A DNA stretch of 64,000 nt from Methylobacterium sp. NMS14P. GTDB lineage: Bacteria; Pseudomonadota; Alphaproteobacteria; Rhizobiales; Beijerinckiaceae. The notes below the pieces were generated by a model. That model had not been told where the DNA came from. It did no database searches and saw nothing but the letters and a program-made list of their open reading frames with translations. The position numbers and the translations under genes are program-made. Position 1 is the first letter of the stretch. Each line of letters opens with the position of its first letter. The stretch covers positions 2,836,501 to 2,900,500 of the forward strand of contig NZ_CP087106.1 of the NCBI RefSeq assembly GCF_028583545.1, in the 5' to 3' direction. This document shows, piece by piece, positions 15,266 to 23,755 of the stretch.

Positions 15266-15447
15266 GCGCGCCTCAGACCTTCCGCGTCGCCGGCAGCGGC
15301 GGACTCCTCCGGATCGTGGTCTGCCGACCGGAAGACCTCATGCGGATCATGCATCGCATCGGCATCGCCTCCTACACGGCCGAGGTCACCACCCGTCCCG
15401 CCTACCGCGAGATGATCGACACGATCCGTTGGGAGGACATCCGGTGA
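15262..15447 (+). CDS. hypothetical prophage protein, 61 aa
   Basis: The ATG at 15262 overlaps the preceding stop. A short alpha/beta-looking protein (LLRIVVCRPEDLMRIMHRIG) with no recognised family. It is coupled to the DUF2493 gene by a GTGA overlap. Confidence 0.55.
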   Translation: MSAPQTFRVAGSGGLLRIVVCRPEDLMRIMHRIGIASYTAEVTTRPAYREMIDTIRWEDIR

Positions 15448-15821
15448 GGGTCCTGATCTGTGGGGGCCGCAACCTCAACCCGGCGCTAGTGTGGAACTGG
15501 CTCGAGGCGCACGCGACCGAGGAATGCGCCGACGCGCTCGGCCGCGCCCAGCATGTGCTGATCTCGCACGTGATCCAGGGCGGCGCGACTGGCGCCGATT
15601 CCGGCGCGGCGGACTGGGCCCGCGCGAGCGAGATCCCAGTGACGTCCTTCCCGGCCGACTGGGACCGCTACGGCCGGCAGGCCGGGCCGCTTCGGAACAC
15701 CCAGATGCTCGCCGAGGGCCGGCCGGACGCGGTGATCGCGTTCCCGGGCGGCAAGGGCACGGCGGACATGGTGCGCAAGGCGCGCGCCGCCGGGCTGCCG
15801 GTGGTGGAGGCGCGGATATGA
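15444..15821 (+). CDS. DUF2493 / YspA-like SLOG-family protein
   Basis: 125 residues from a GTG at 15444. The sequence RVLICGGRN at the N-terminus, VIQGGATGADSGAADWA in the middle and PADWDRYGRQAGPLRNTQML after it are the signature of DUF2493, a Rossmann-like family in the SLOG superfamily thought to bind nucleotides or nucleotide-derived ligands. Its role in phages is not established; SLOG proteins elsewhere take part in nucleotide sensing and conflict systems. Confident family call. Confidence 0.88.
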   Translation: MRVLICGGRNLNPALVWNWLEAHATEECADALGRAQHVLISHVIQGGATGADSGAADWARASEIPVTSFPADWDRYGRQAGPLRNTQMLAEGRPDAVIAFPGGKGTADMVRKARAAGLPVVEARI

Positions 15822-16084
15822 GCGCGCACCGCTGCCCCCACTGCACCCGCACGCTCGCCAGCACCGAGGCGCTGTTCTCGCACGTGAAGGCGAAGCACGG
15901 GCTCAAGGCGGCCCGCGCCTGCGTGCCGGAGCATCCCGTCTTTGTCCGCGAGGCTGAGCGCCGCGCGCGGCGCCAGGGCCACGACCGCGACCCCAGCATG
16001 GCCGACCTCGTGATCGAGGCGCAGCTCAACCGGGCCATGGGCCTGCCCGGCGATCGCGACATCGCGGATATGTTCGATGTCTGA
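15818..16084 (+). CDS. small zinc-finger protein, C2H2-like
   Basis: 88 residues with an N-terminal classic C2H2 pattern: CPHC, then 12 residues later HVKAKH (CPHCTRTLASTEALFSHVKA). This single finger could bind DNA or a protein partner. The rest is basic and helical (EAERRARRQGHDRD). The start overlaps the DUF2493 stop, and the end overlaps the next gene by eight bases. Confidence 0.65.
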   Translation: MSAHRCPHCTRTLASTEALFSHVKAKHGLKAARACVPEHPVFVREAERRARRQGHDRDPSMADLVIEAQLNRAMGLPGDRDIADMFDV

Positions 16085-16412
16085 GGGCCCGCGTCCGCGC
16101 GCCGGCCGGCTAGGGCAGAAGCAGCTCGAATCCCTGTTGTCGGTGGCATCGCCGACCATGCTGATGCTCACGCCCGGCAAGGTCGAGCGCGGGCTGGTTG
16201 CCGCCGGTCTGCTGGTTGAGCGTCCGAAGTTCGGCCCGGCGCTGCCCGGCAAACCTCTGTGCGGCGCGGTCGGCATCTCTGCCGCGGGACTGCGCCGGCT
16301 GGCCGACGAGATAGACGCTGGGCGCGTCCAGAACGCGCTGGAGCACTGGGCGCGTATCGCGGCCGAGCGGCGCACCTCCGCCCCGGTTAGCGAGGAAGGC
16401 GTCGCGGTATGA
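16077..16412 (+). CDS. hypothetical prophage protein, 111 aa, last of rightward arm
   Basis: The ATG at 16077 lies inside the end of the zinc-finger gene. It resembles a small winged-helix protein in outline (KQLESLLSVASPTMLMLTPG, then VERGLVAAGLLVERP, then ISAAGLRRLADEIDAGR), but no family is confirmed. It is the last gene of the overlapping rightward series; the next gene is on the other strand. Confidence 0.6.
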   Translation: MSEGPRPRAGRLGQKQLESLLSVASPTMLMLTPGKVERGLVAAGLLVERPKFGPALPGKPLCGAVGISAAGLRRLADEIDAGRVQNALEHWARIAAERRTSAPVSEEGVAV

Positions 16413-16419
16413 AGCGCTC

Positions 16420-16590
16420 TCAACCCGCGCTCAATCCGAGCACCAGTTGCTGCGCGGTGAGCATTAGACCGGCCAGCGCCCCGCCGACCACGAGCACATC
16501 GGCGAGGCCGCGCTCAGGCCGGCTCCGAGCGACAGCACGGCTCGGTGCGCTCGGGGGGCGAAGCTGCACGACGTTGTCTGACCGATCCAT
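16420..16590 (-). CDS. small membrane protein, 56 aa
   Basis: The ATG at 16590 has a strong GGAGG ribosome site. The basic N-terminus (RSDNVVQLRPPSAPSRAVAR) is followed by one transmembrane helix (LADVLVVGGALAGLMLTAQQ). It converges on the rightward arm, so it is expressed independently of it. No family is recognised. Confidence 0.5.
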   Translation of the reverse strand: MDRSDNVVQLRPPSAPSRAVARSRPERGLADVLVVGGALAGLMLTAQQLVLGLSAG

Positions 16591-16786
16591 GACCGCCTCC
16601 AGCATCATTGCTGTCGCGTATCTGGGTCGGGTGGTGATCGCTCGGCATGCGCCAGCGCACATTCTCGACTGCCTCTACGACGAAGTCGAAAGTGGCGTGC
16701 TGAAGCCACTGGCCGTTTGCGGGTGCGCGGTGGTGGGGCGGTTCGTACGCGAGGCGGGGAACCGCCCACCCATTCTGAAGCGGGGC

Positions 16787-17056
16787 TCAGGCCTCTTGCG
16801 CTTCACGCAGCACGCTTCGAACGCGACCAGCAGCCAAGGCGAGCGCACCCTCCTGCGTGGAACCGTCTGGGCAATCCTGCCCAGCAGAAGAGCCAAGCCT
16901 ATATGCAATTCGGTGCTCTACAGCGCGCAGCAATTCGTTTGCGGGCTCCATTTCGATGCTGCGCAACGTCCGCGCGAGATCGAGATAGGCACTGCGCATG
17001 AGACCGAAGGCCAAACGTGTCGCGGCTTCATCCGCGATCGGAGTCATATCAGTCAT
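16787..17056 (-). CDS. hypothetical protein, 89 aa
   Basis: From the ATG at 17056. Helical throughout: IADEAATRLAFGLMRSAYLD, then LARTLRSIEMEPANELLRAV, then RVRSVLREAQEA. No family is recognised. It lies in the lower-GC cargo-like stretch and faces away from the integrase. Confidence 0.5.
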   Translation of the reverse strand: MTDMTPIADEAATRLAFGLMRSAYLDLARTLRSIEMEPANELLRAVEHRIAYRLGSSAGQDCPDGSTQEGALALAAGRVRSVLREAQEA

Positions 17057-17321
17057 GGCGTGTTCCCTACAAAACACGCTCCCCAGAACGCAGAGTCTAT
17101 ATGTCAGCCGATTAGGATTGTAAATACAGCATTCGACAAGTCTCCGCGGATCGGTTCTCAGCCGCTGTGTGGCTGGAGATTTAACATAGGACAATCATCA
17201 GGACGCTGCGCTGCTAAGCCTATCTTGGGGGCAACAGCGAAGCGGCGTGCCCCGGCGAACGGCGAAGGAGTGGCGGCATGAACGCGCTACTCACCTGCGG
17301 CCATTCCAGCACTGGCCAATC

Positions 17322-17438
17322 TCAAACGAAGTGCGGGGGCAGGATCATGCACTGCGCGTGCACGATCAGGCTGAACGCCATGGCGGCCGTCACCACGGCA
17401 TCCACGAAGCGGTTGGTCAGGGTAACTGGCTTGGTCAT
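17322..17438 (-). CDS. small membrane protein, 38 aa
   Basis: From the ATG at 17438 with AGGGGG upstream. A single hydrophobic helix (RFVDAVVTAAMAFSLIVHAQ) follows a short polar start (MTKPVTLTN). It is too short for family recognition; kept because of the clear ribosome site and one clean transmembrane segment. Confidence 0.4.
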   Translation of the reverse strand: MTKPVTLTNRFVDAVVTAAMAFSLIVHAQCMILPPHFV

Positions 17439-17541
17439 CGAGTGCCCCCTCGATCCGGTGGCCGACGATCGGCTCCGTTTCAGCGGCCTTATGGTCAAGC
17501 TCGGTGTCCAGCGGATTGCTTCGATTGTTGCTTCGGTCGGC

Positions 17542-17745
17542 TCATGGCCGCGAGCTAGGCCTGTGCGCATAGAGCGCCCTGTAGGCCTCCGTCTGGGTCA
17601 GCCCGACCCGCTCCAGGTCGTCGAGCAGGATCAGGATGTCGTCGTCGACCTGCTCGCCTCGCTGTTTTCGAGTGATGAGGCCGCGGGCCAGCTCCTCCTC
17701 ATCTCCGGGATCGCCTTCCGGTACGTCCGTATAGTCGCGGGCCAT
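17542..17745 (-). CDS. hypothetical acidic protein, 67 aa
   Basis: Starts at the ATG at 17745 (a start two codons upstream is also possible). Strongly acidic in the middle (VPEGDPGDEEELARG, then QVDDDILILLDDLERVGL), with a short helical end (TQTEAYRALYAHR). No family is recognised. It is divergent from the DUF1643 gene, with 119 bases between them. Confidence 0.5.
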   Translation of the reverse strand: MARDYTDVPEGDPGDEEELARGLITRKQRGEQVDDDILILLDDLERVGLTQTEAYRALYAHRPSSRP

Positions 17746-17864
17746 AAACAATGTTCCGGGCGGCGTTTCCGAAGCTTAGGAGGCAACGAACAGGCCCAAA
17801 AAACACGAATTCGCGACGTGCGACCAAGTGCGCCGGCCTCGTGTTCAAGCCTGGGAGCGGCGGC

Positions 17865-18488
17865 ATGAACGCGACCGCCCTCGCCTCCGCTGACCTGTTC
17901 GGCGTGCCGTTCACCGACACCATAGCGCGCTCGGCCAACCTGTCCTGCTGCAGCGCCTACCGCTTCACGCTGACCCGCACCTGGTCGAGCGAGGGCGGCC
18001 ACGTCTGCTTCATCGGCCTCAACCCAAGCGCGGCCGACCACCGACAGGACGACCCGACGGTTCGACGCTGGATCCACTTCGCCCGGTCTTGGGGCTACGG
18101 CGGGTTCACCGCGGTCAACCTCTATCCGCTGCGCACATCATCGCCGGCCGAGTGCCGCACATGGGCGCAGTTCATGGACAACGGCCCGGACTGGCACGCG
18201 CGAGACGTGATTCGCTTCAGCAACCTGCCGGTCCTCGTGCGCGAGGCGAAGTCGGCCGCGCTCGTCGTCGCCTGCTGGGGCGCCGGCGCGTGGGATCCCG
18301 AGTTCGTCGACCACGTGCTCGAGGAAATCACCAACGGCGAGGCGCCCTGGCCCGACGTGCACTGCTTCGGGCTGACGGCCGACGGCTCGCCGATCCATCC
18401 GATGGCGCGGGGCCGCTCGCGCATCCCTGATCACGCTCAGCCGGTGCTGTGGAAGGCCGGAACGCCAGGAGGGAGCAGTGCCGCGTAG
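17865..18488 (+). CDS. DUF1643 domain protein
   Basis: 207 residues from the ATG at 17865 with GGGAG upstream. The motifs YRFTLTRTW, CFIGLNPSAADHRQDDPTVR and FARSWGYGGFTAVNLYPLR are characteristic of DUF1643, a family of unknown function common in prophages and some host genomes. The C-terminus includes CFGLTADGSPIHPMARGRSR, also typical. Next to the integrase it is probably cargo. Family is sure, function unknown. Confidence 0.85.
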   Translation: MNATALASADLFGVPFTDTIARSANLSCCSAYRFTLTRTWSSEGGHVCFIGLNPSAADHRQDDPTVRRWIHFARSWGYGGFTAVNLYPLRTSSPAECRTWAQFMDNGPDWHARDVIRFSNLPVLVREAKSAALVVACWGAGAWDPEFVDHVLEEITNGEAPWPDVHCFGLTADGSPIHPMARGRSRIPDHAQPVLWKAGTPGGSSAA

Positions 18489-18735
18489 CGTTCGGGCGGT
18501 CGAGCGAGCAGAGCCGACCTGCCTCTATCCGGATGAAAAGGAACTCGCCGAGATTATCATGGGGCCGGCCCGGTCGAAGGGCTGGACCGGGCTTGCTGTG
18601 GTGCTGGAGCGCGGGGGCTTTCCGCGGATCGATCCGCAGTTTGGCGGTCGCTACTGGCCGGCCGTGAAAGCCTTTCTGGACCGGCGGAATCATGTCGGCG
18701 ACGATGCCGGCGCTCGGCGGCCGCGCCGGGAATAG
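18478..18735 (+). CDS. candidate excisionase (Xis-like), 85 aa
   Basis: Starts at a GTG (18478) inside the end of the DUF1643 gene and ends 12 bases before the integrase. The segment LERGGFPRIDPQFGGRYWPA, then VKAFLDRRN, resembles the winged-helix or MerR-like excisionases found just upstream of phage integrases, where the RYWP-x-V-x-x-F-x-DRR text is common. It would bend attachment-site DNA to favour excision. The call rests on that motif and the position. Confidence 0.6.
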   Translation: MPRSVRAVERAEPTCLYPDEKELAEIIMGPARSKGWTGLAVVLERGGFPRIDPQFGGRYWPAVKAFLDRRNHVGDDAGARRPRRE

Positions 18736-18747
18736 GAGATCCACATC

Positions 18748-19953
18748 ATGACAGCCGAGGATGCGCTCTACAGCCCAGGGCTGAAGCGCATGAAGCGCCA
18801 CAACGGGCGCATTGATCTCTATTGGGTGGCCGACGAGAAGCTCGTCGCGAAGGGCTACCCGACCAAGACGGTCCGGATTCCGAGCGACATGCCGCCTGAA
18901 GGCATCGCCGCTCGGTGCCAGATCCTGCAGCAGGAGATGCTGGAGTGGGCGGGCGGCTTCGCACCGTCCAAGAACTCAGCCGTGCCGGGAACCCTGGAAT
19001 GGGTGTGCCGCGCGTTCGAAACCGACACGGACTCGCCGTATCACGATAGGCGCCAGGCGACCCGCGTCTTCTACTCGAAATACATCCGCACGCTTGTCGA
19101 CACGGCGGGCCACATGCACCTCGCCGACATTCTCGGGCGGGACGTGCGCCGCTGGCACAAGGACTGGAGCGCCTCGACGGGTGAGCGGAGCGCCTATGCC
19201 TGCATCCAGACCCTGCGGCGGGTCGTGAGCTACGGCTGCGAACTGCGGAACGCCGACGCGATCGAACTGGCGGCGGTGCTGGAGCGGACCGAGTTTCCGA
19301 TGCCGCGGAAGCGCAAGCACCGGCCGACCTTCGAGCAGATCGTCGCGCTCCGCAGAGCCGCCCATGCGGCGGACCGACCGAGCATCGCGCTCGCCGTGGC
19401 GCTCCAGTTCGAGCTCGGCCTCCGTCAGAAGGACGTGATCGGGGAATGGGTGCGACCGACGCCGGCCCAGCGGGCGGCGATCACTGGTGCGATCACCGAT
19501 GGCGGCTGGGTCTGGCAATGGGGGCTGACCTGGAATCACATCACGGCCGAGCACCTCCTCGAGAAGCCGACGTCGAAATCGAACGGCCGGGAGGTCGCGG
19601 CGCACGATCTGCGGCTGCACCCCGAGATCCTCGCCGAACTGCCGGCGCGCGGGGTCGGTCCGGTGGTGATCGACGAGCGGTCGAAGCTGCCCTGGAAGGC
19701 GACCCACTTTTCGCACACGTTCCGCAAGATCGCTCGGGCCGCCGGCTGGCCGGATGACCTCTGGAACATGGACAGCCGAGCTGGAGCCGTGTCGGAGGCC
19801 TTTGAGGCGGGGGCGGACGCGACCGACGTGATGCGCACGGCCACGCACACGCAGATGTCCACGACGATGATCTACAACCGCGGAGGGGTGGTCCAATCGA
19901 GCCGCGTGGCAGAGCTTCGAGCCGCCCGGCGGAAGGGACGCGAACAGGGCTGA
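18748..19953 (+). CDS. int: tyrosine-family phage integrase
   Basis: 401 residues. An N-terminal DNA-binding part (residues about 80-180) precedes a catalytic domain with Arg225 in ELGLRQKDV, Lys277 nearby, Arg344 in MDSRAGAVSE, His367 in THTQM and the nucleophile Tyr376 in TTMIYNR. The usual first His of the HxxR box is Met341 here, a variant I believe occurs in related phage integrases. It recombines the phage site with the bacterial site; the adjacent tRNA-Asn 3' end is the obvious target. It forms a likely pair with the small gene just upstream. Confidence 0.92.
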   Translation: MTAEDALYSPGLKRMKRHNGRIDLYWVADEKLVAKGYPTKTVRIPSDMPPEGIAARCQILQQEMLEWAGGFAPSKNSAVPGTLEWVCRAFETDTDSPYHDRRQATRVFYSKYIRTLVDTAGHMHLADILGRDVRRWHKDWSASTGERSAYACIQTLRRVVSYGCELRNADAIELAAVLERTEFPMPRKRKHRPTFEQIVALRRAAHAADRPSIALAVALQFELGLRQKDVIGEWVRPTPAQRAAITGAITDGGWVWQWGLTWNHITAEHLLEKPTSKSNGREVAAHDLRLHPEILAELPARGVGPVVIDERSKLPWKATHFSHTFRKIARAAGWPDDLWNMDSRAGAVSEAFEAGADATDVMRTATHTQMSTTMIYNRGGVVQSSRVAELRAARRKGREQG

Positions 19954-20043
19954 AACAAGCCTCGGTAACAGGGGTCCGATCCGCGGTAACGCGAAGCTAT
20001 TGCCCCGACTGCTCTAAGCGCCTGATTGTATTGGGAGAAGTGA

Positions 20044-20119
20044 TGGCTCCCCGAGCAGGACTCGAACCTGCGACAAGGCGATTAACAGTCGCCTGCTCTA
20101 CCAACTGAGCTATCGGGGA
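20044..20119 (-). tRNA. tRNA-Asn(GTT), prophage attachment gene
   Basis: Read on the minus strand, the acceptor arms TCCCCGA and TCGGGGA pair, the anticodon loop CTGTTAA gives GTT, and CCA is encoded (20046 to 20044). The D and T arms are standard (AGCTCAGTTGGTAGAGC and GGTTCGAGTCC). Its 3' end faces the integrase, so this is the attachment site and it stays intact at the junction. Confidence 0.96.
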
Positions 20120-20395
20120 TCACGAGGGGGTCTCTACACACCGGGATCGCGGGACGCAAGGGCCTCGTTGCAGGATCCGCGTCCAAACCGGCGCGCGGCG
20201 CCCCGCGACACAGCGCAAGAACCCTCCCGGGGCGGCCATGACGCCCGAACTGTGACCGATCCGCAACATCTCGGTCGGCCCCACTCGCCGGTGTCACCCG
20301 ATCCCCTTCCCGATCTCCTCGTCGGCGTTCGTCGAAAGTCATCCGTCTGTCGTGACACGCTCCTACGCGGGCCACCTCGCCGGACCGCCGGTGTG

Positions 20396-20647
20396 ATGAC
20401 CCTGCAGACCATGCCGACCCATCGCTGCCTCGACCCGCAGGACCCCTACGCCGAGCGCGAGGTGCGCGTCGCCTTCGAGTGGACCGCCGACCATCCCCGT
20501 CTGATCGCGGCCCTGGACGAGTACGAGGCCGATATCCTGCCCGACCTCGTCGAGGCGCAGCGCGACGATCTCTGTCGCGAGATCGTCGCCGCCCTCCTCC
20601 TTCCGGAGTCGCGCATCCCCGGCCGGACCGAGATCCGATTGCCGTGA
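20396..20647 (+). CDS. hypothetical protein, 83 aa
   Basis: From the ATG at 20396; no strong ribosome site is seen. The product is acidic and helical (HPRLIAALDEYEADILPDLV, then EAQRDDLCREIVAALLLP). No family is recognised. It lies outside the prophage, just past tRNA-Asn. Confidence 0.45.
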   Translation: MTLQTMPTHRCLDPQDPYAEREVRVAFEWTADHPRLIAALDEYEADILPDLVEAQRDDLCREIVAALLLPESRIPGRTEIRLP

Positions 20648-20967
20648 TCGCCGAGCGGATGTCCCGCCGGCGCTCGGCGGCGCGGCGTTCCGGCGGGGTC
20701 GGGGCTAACTCAATCGCGCGCCCGTCCCGGAGCCTGACGAGGGCGCGCGCGAGACTGCAGTGACTGCCCTGTAGGGGACGACATCTGGAAAAGACCTGTG
20801 TCCAACTTTCGCCAGTTCTCAAATCGATCCGGCTTTTTGTTGGCAATGTATCTGCATAACCAAAGTACAAACGATGTGGATTTGCCGGCTATATTTATTT
20901 GTTCGAAAAGATTTGCTTCTGTAAAGCTGCGGCCGCACGATTCTCCGGCCAAAGCGGCTCGTCTGCC
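20648..20967. other. intergenic leader of chemoreceptor gene, AT-rich
   Basis: No gene is seen. Bases 20790-20935 are clearly richer in A and T than the surroundings (for example CTATATTTATTTG near 20890), which fits a promoter region for the chemoreceptor that follows. No operator repeat is obvious. Confidence 0.4.
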
Positions 20968-22647
20968 ATGCGCATCTCACTCGGCCTGAAGCTCTCCGCG
21001 GTGATCGGGCTGCTCGCCCTGGTGGCGATCGGCATCGCCGCCTTCGCGGTTCGCCAATCGAACTGGGAGCAGGAGCGCGCGGCCGCCACGGACCGGATCT
21101 GGAACGCCGGCCTGCAGGCCGGCACCCTGGGGCAGGCGATCGAGCACGCGGTGGTGCAGGCCACGGCCCTCTACACCGCCGACGACACGACCGAGGCGCG
21201 CACGCGCCTGTCGGCGCTCCACGACGCCCTCGCCACGGTGGAGCAGGTGCGGGGGCCGTTCCTGGAGGCCATGGAGGATCAGCTTCCCGCCGACCGTCGG
21301 CGGCGGTTCGATCTCTTCGTCAAGGAGTTCATCGCCTACCAGACCGATACCGCCGAGCTCGGCCTCACGGTCTCGCCCAAGGCCGCCCTGATCCAGGCGA
21401 CCGACGAGGCGACCTTGAAGAACCGCGAGCGCATGGTTGCCGAGATCGGCATCCTCGGGCGGGAGGTGCTGAGCCGCCTGAACGCGCGCCGCGCCGCGGA
21501 CGCGGCCGACCGCCGCCGGGCGCGGATCACCCTGTTGGTCGTGCCGGCCGCGGCGCTGGCGCTCGGCCTGCTCGCGGCGATCTGGATCATCGTGAGTCAG
21601 GTGCGGCGACCGCTGCATCGGCTCAAGGACGGGATGACGGCGCTCGCCGCCAACGATCTCGGCCGCGCGATCCCGTTCACGCATCGCCGCGACGAGATCG
21701 GCGAGATGGCCGCCGCCATCGCGGCCTTCCAGACGGCCTTGATCGAGAAGCGCGACCTCGACGCGGAGGCGCAGGCGCGCCGCGACCGCGACCGCACGCG
21801 GGCGGAGGCCCTGGCCGCGGCGACCCGCACCTTCGAGGCCGAGACCCATCGCGCCGTGACCGATCTCGCCGACTCGGCCGAGGCGATGCAGGCGGCGGCC
21901 GACACCCTCTCGGGCAACGCGGGCGCGATGGCGGCCGAGGCGGCCGTCGTCGCCGGAGCGTCGGAGCAGAGCGCGGGCCTCGTCGACAGCATCGCGAGCG
22001 CCGCCGAGGAACTCTCGACCTCGGCGCGGGAGATCGAGGCGCGTGTCCGGCACACCAGCGCGATCGCCACCTCCGCCCTCTCCGACACGCAGGGTCTGAA
22101 GGGGACGGTGATGAGCCTCTCGCGGGCGGCCGAGGAGATCGGCGCCGTGGTCACGCTCATCCGCGAGGTGGCCGAGCAGACGAACCTCCTCGCGCTCAAC
22201 GCGACGATCGAGGCGGCCCGCGCGGGAGCCGCCGGGCGGGGCTTCGCGGTGGTCGCCGCCGAGGTGAAGGCGCTGGCCGGCCAGACGGCGCTCGCCACCG
22301 ACCGCATCACCGGGCAGGTCGGGTCGATCCAGGGGGCCGCGGGGCGCACGGTCGGCGCCATCGGCACGATCGGCGAGACCATCGCCCGGATGAGCCTGAT
22401 CGCCTCCGAGGTGGCGGACGCCACCGACCAGCAGGGCCGGGCCAGCCAGGAGATCGCGCGGGCGATCTTCGGCGCGGCCGCGGAGGCCCGGCAGGTCTCG
22501 GAGAGCGTGGCGGGCGTTCAGGCCGCGGCGGCGTCTAACGAGGCGCAGGCCGGGCAGGTGCGCGGCAGCGCCGCCCGGGTCAATGCCGGGACGCACAGCC
22601 TGCAGCGGGCGATCGAGACCTTCATGGTGGAGGTCCACGGCGCCTGA
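20968..22647 (+). CDS. methyl-accepting chemotaxis protein
   Basis: 559 residues from the ATG at 20968. A transmembrane helix ([18 protein letters not shown]) lies near the start, then a periplasmic sensor of about 160 residues, and a second helix ([20 protein letters not shown]) near residue 200. A HAMP domain ([20 protein letters not shown]) and a cytoplasmic signalling coiled coil follow, with the conserved tip [20 protein letters not shown]. It would sense a ligand or energy state and control CheA. The ligand cannot be told. The upstream 23 in-frame codons lack features, so the later start was chosen. Confidence 0.9.
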   Translation: MRISLGLKLSAVIGLLALVAIGIAAFAVRQSNWEQERAAATDRIWNAGLQAGTLGQAIEHAVVQATALYTADDTTEARTRLSALHDALATVEQVRGPFLEAMEDQLPADRRRRFDLFVKEFIAYQTDTAELGLTVSPKAALIQATDEATLKNRERMVAEIGILGREVLSRLNARRAADAADRRRARITLLVVPAAALALGLLAAIWIIVSQVRRPLHRLKDGMTALAANDLGRAIPFTHRRDEIGEMAAAIAAFQTALIEKRDLDAEAQARRDRDRTRAEALAAATRTFEAETHRAVTDLADSAEAMQAAADTLSGNAGAMAAEAAVVAGASEQSAGLVDSIASAAEELSTSAREIEARVRHTSAIATSALSDTQGLKGTVMSLSRAAEEIGAVVTLIREVAEQTNLLALNATIEAARAGAAGRGFAVVAAEVKALAGQTALATDRITGQVGSIQGAAGRTVGAIGTIGETIARMSLIASEVADATDQQGRASQEIARAIFGAAAEARQVSESVAGVQAAAASNEAQAGQVRGSAARVNAGTHSLQRAIETFMVEVHGA

Positions 22648-22697
22648 CGGGGGGGCGCACCGGCACGTCACGGCCGGCTCAGTCTGTCGGGGAAGGA

Positions 22698-22771
22698 TGG
22701 AGGCCTCGCCCGGAATCGAACCGGGGTGCAAGGATTTGCAGTCCTCTGCGTAACCACTCCGCCACGAGGCC
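22698..22771 (-). tRNA. tRNA-Cys(GCA)
   Basis: On the minus strand, GGCCTCG pairs with CGAGGCC, the anticodon loop CTGCAAA gives GCA, and CCA is encoded (22700 to 22698). The T arm reads CCCCGGTTCGATTCCGGG. A complete, normal tRNA with no integrase beside it. Confidence 0.96.
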
Positions 22772-22888
22772 TTCCTGAACGGCGCTGCCGTCCCGTCCGG
22801 AGCTTGGCGGACAGCCCCGGGTGCGCGTCTCTAGCAGAGGTCGGCGGTCGCAGGCAACGGCCCCGAGGCCCCGATCGTGCGGACCGCG

Positions 22889-23755
22889 TCAGCTCTGCCA
22901 GACCCGGGGCACCGGCAGGCCCCGGTAGCCCGCGAGGAACCGGGCGACGAGCCCGCGCAGGGGCCCGACCGCGTCCCCCAGCGCGCGGACCGCCAGATGG
23001 CCGTTCCAGGCGCTCGCCGCCGCCGTCGTTCCGGGCGACGCGGCCTCGGCCAGACGGACCCGCGCCTCCTCGAGGCGCGCCTCCGCGCCGGGCGAGACGT
23101 CGAGGATCGTCGCGCAGGCCCGGGCGCCACCGCCGATCGCTGGGCGGGCGAGGTGGTCGCTGATCGGCCCCTCCAGCAAGAGGTCGTCGGCGTAGGCGAG
23201 CCGCCCGCCCCGGCGGATCCGCCAGGAATCCGCGAACAGCCCGTCGGCGATCCGCTCGCCCCGGGCGGCGCGGCCGAACGCGACGACCTCCACGGCGATC
23301 AGCGCGGCCCCGTCGGCGAGATCGGCCTCGAAGCGCCGCCGCACCCGGGACCGATCGAACAGGATCGTCTCTTGCGGCAGCCAGGCGAGGCCGGCCCCCT
23401 CCCCCAGGGTCAGGGTGTTGGCGATGCGGCTCACAGGGCCGTCCGAGCGGTAGATCTTCTCGGCCGCCGTGGTGGTCAGCACCAGGTCGGCCCCCGGTTC
23501 CAGGGCGAGGTCGATGGCGAAGGTGTCGCCGCAGGCCACGCCGCCCGCCGTGTTGACGAGAACCGCCTCCAGCGCGCCGGTTCCCCGGGGGAAGCGCAGC
23601 CGCGACGGCCCGGATTCGGCGAGATCCAGGATGCGGGTCTCGCCGCCCGGACGGGCCGGCCCGACGCGCAGCCGGACGCGCCCGTCCGAGCGCTGGCGCG
23701 CCGGCGCGGCACCGGCCGTCCCGGGTGCGGAGGCGGGAGCGAGAGGGCCGTGCAT
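22889..23755 (-). CDS. ureD: urease accessory protein UreD (UreH)
   Basis: 288 residues. Family signatures are ALEAVLVNTAGGVACGDTFA, then LTTTAAEKIYRSD, then LAWLPQETILFDRSRVRRRF. UreD binds apo-urease and, with UreF and UreG, helps deliver nickel to the active site. The start overlaps the arginase stop (TGATG), so the two are co-transcribed. That fits metabolically, because arginase makes urea. No other urease genes are in the window, so this copy is separated from the structural genes or they lie elsewhere. Confidence 0.9.
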   Translation of the reverse strand: MHGPLAPASAPGTAGAAPARQRSDGRVRLRVGPARPGGETRILDLAESGPSRLRFPRGTGALEAVLVNTAGGVACGDTFAIDLALEPGADLVLTTTAAEKIYRSDGPVSRIANTLTLGEGAGLAWLPQETILFDRSRVRRRFEADLADGAALIAVEVVAFGRAARGERIADGLFADSWRIRRGGRLAYADDLLLEGPISDHLARPAIGGGARACATILDVSPGAEARLEEARVRLAEAASPGTTAAASAWNGHLAVRALGDAVGPLRGLVARFLAGYRGLPVPRVWQS

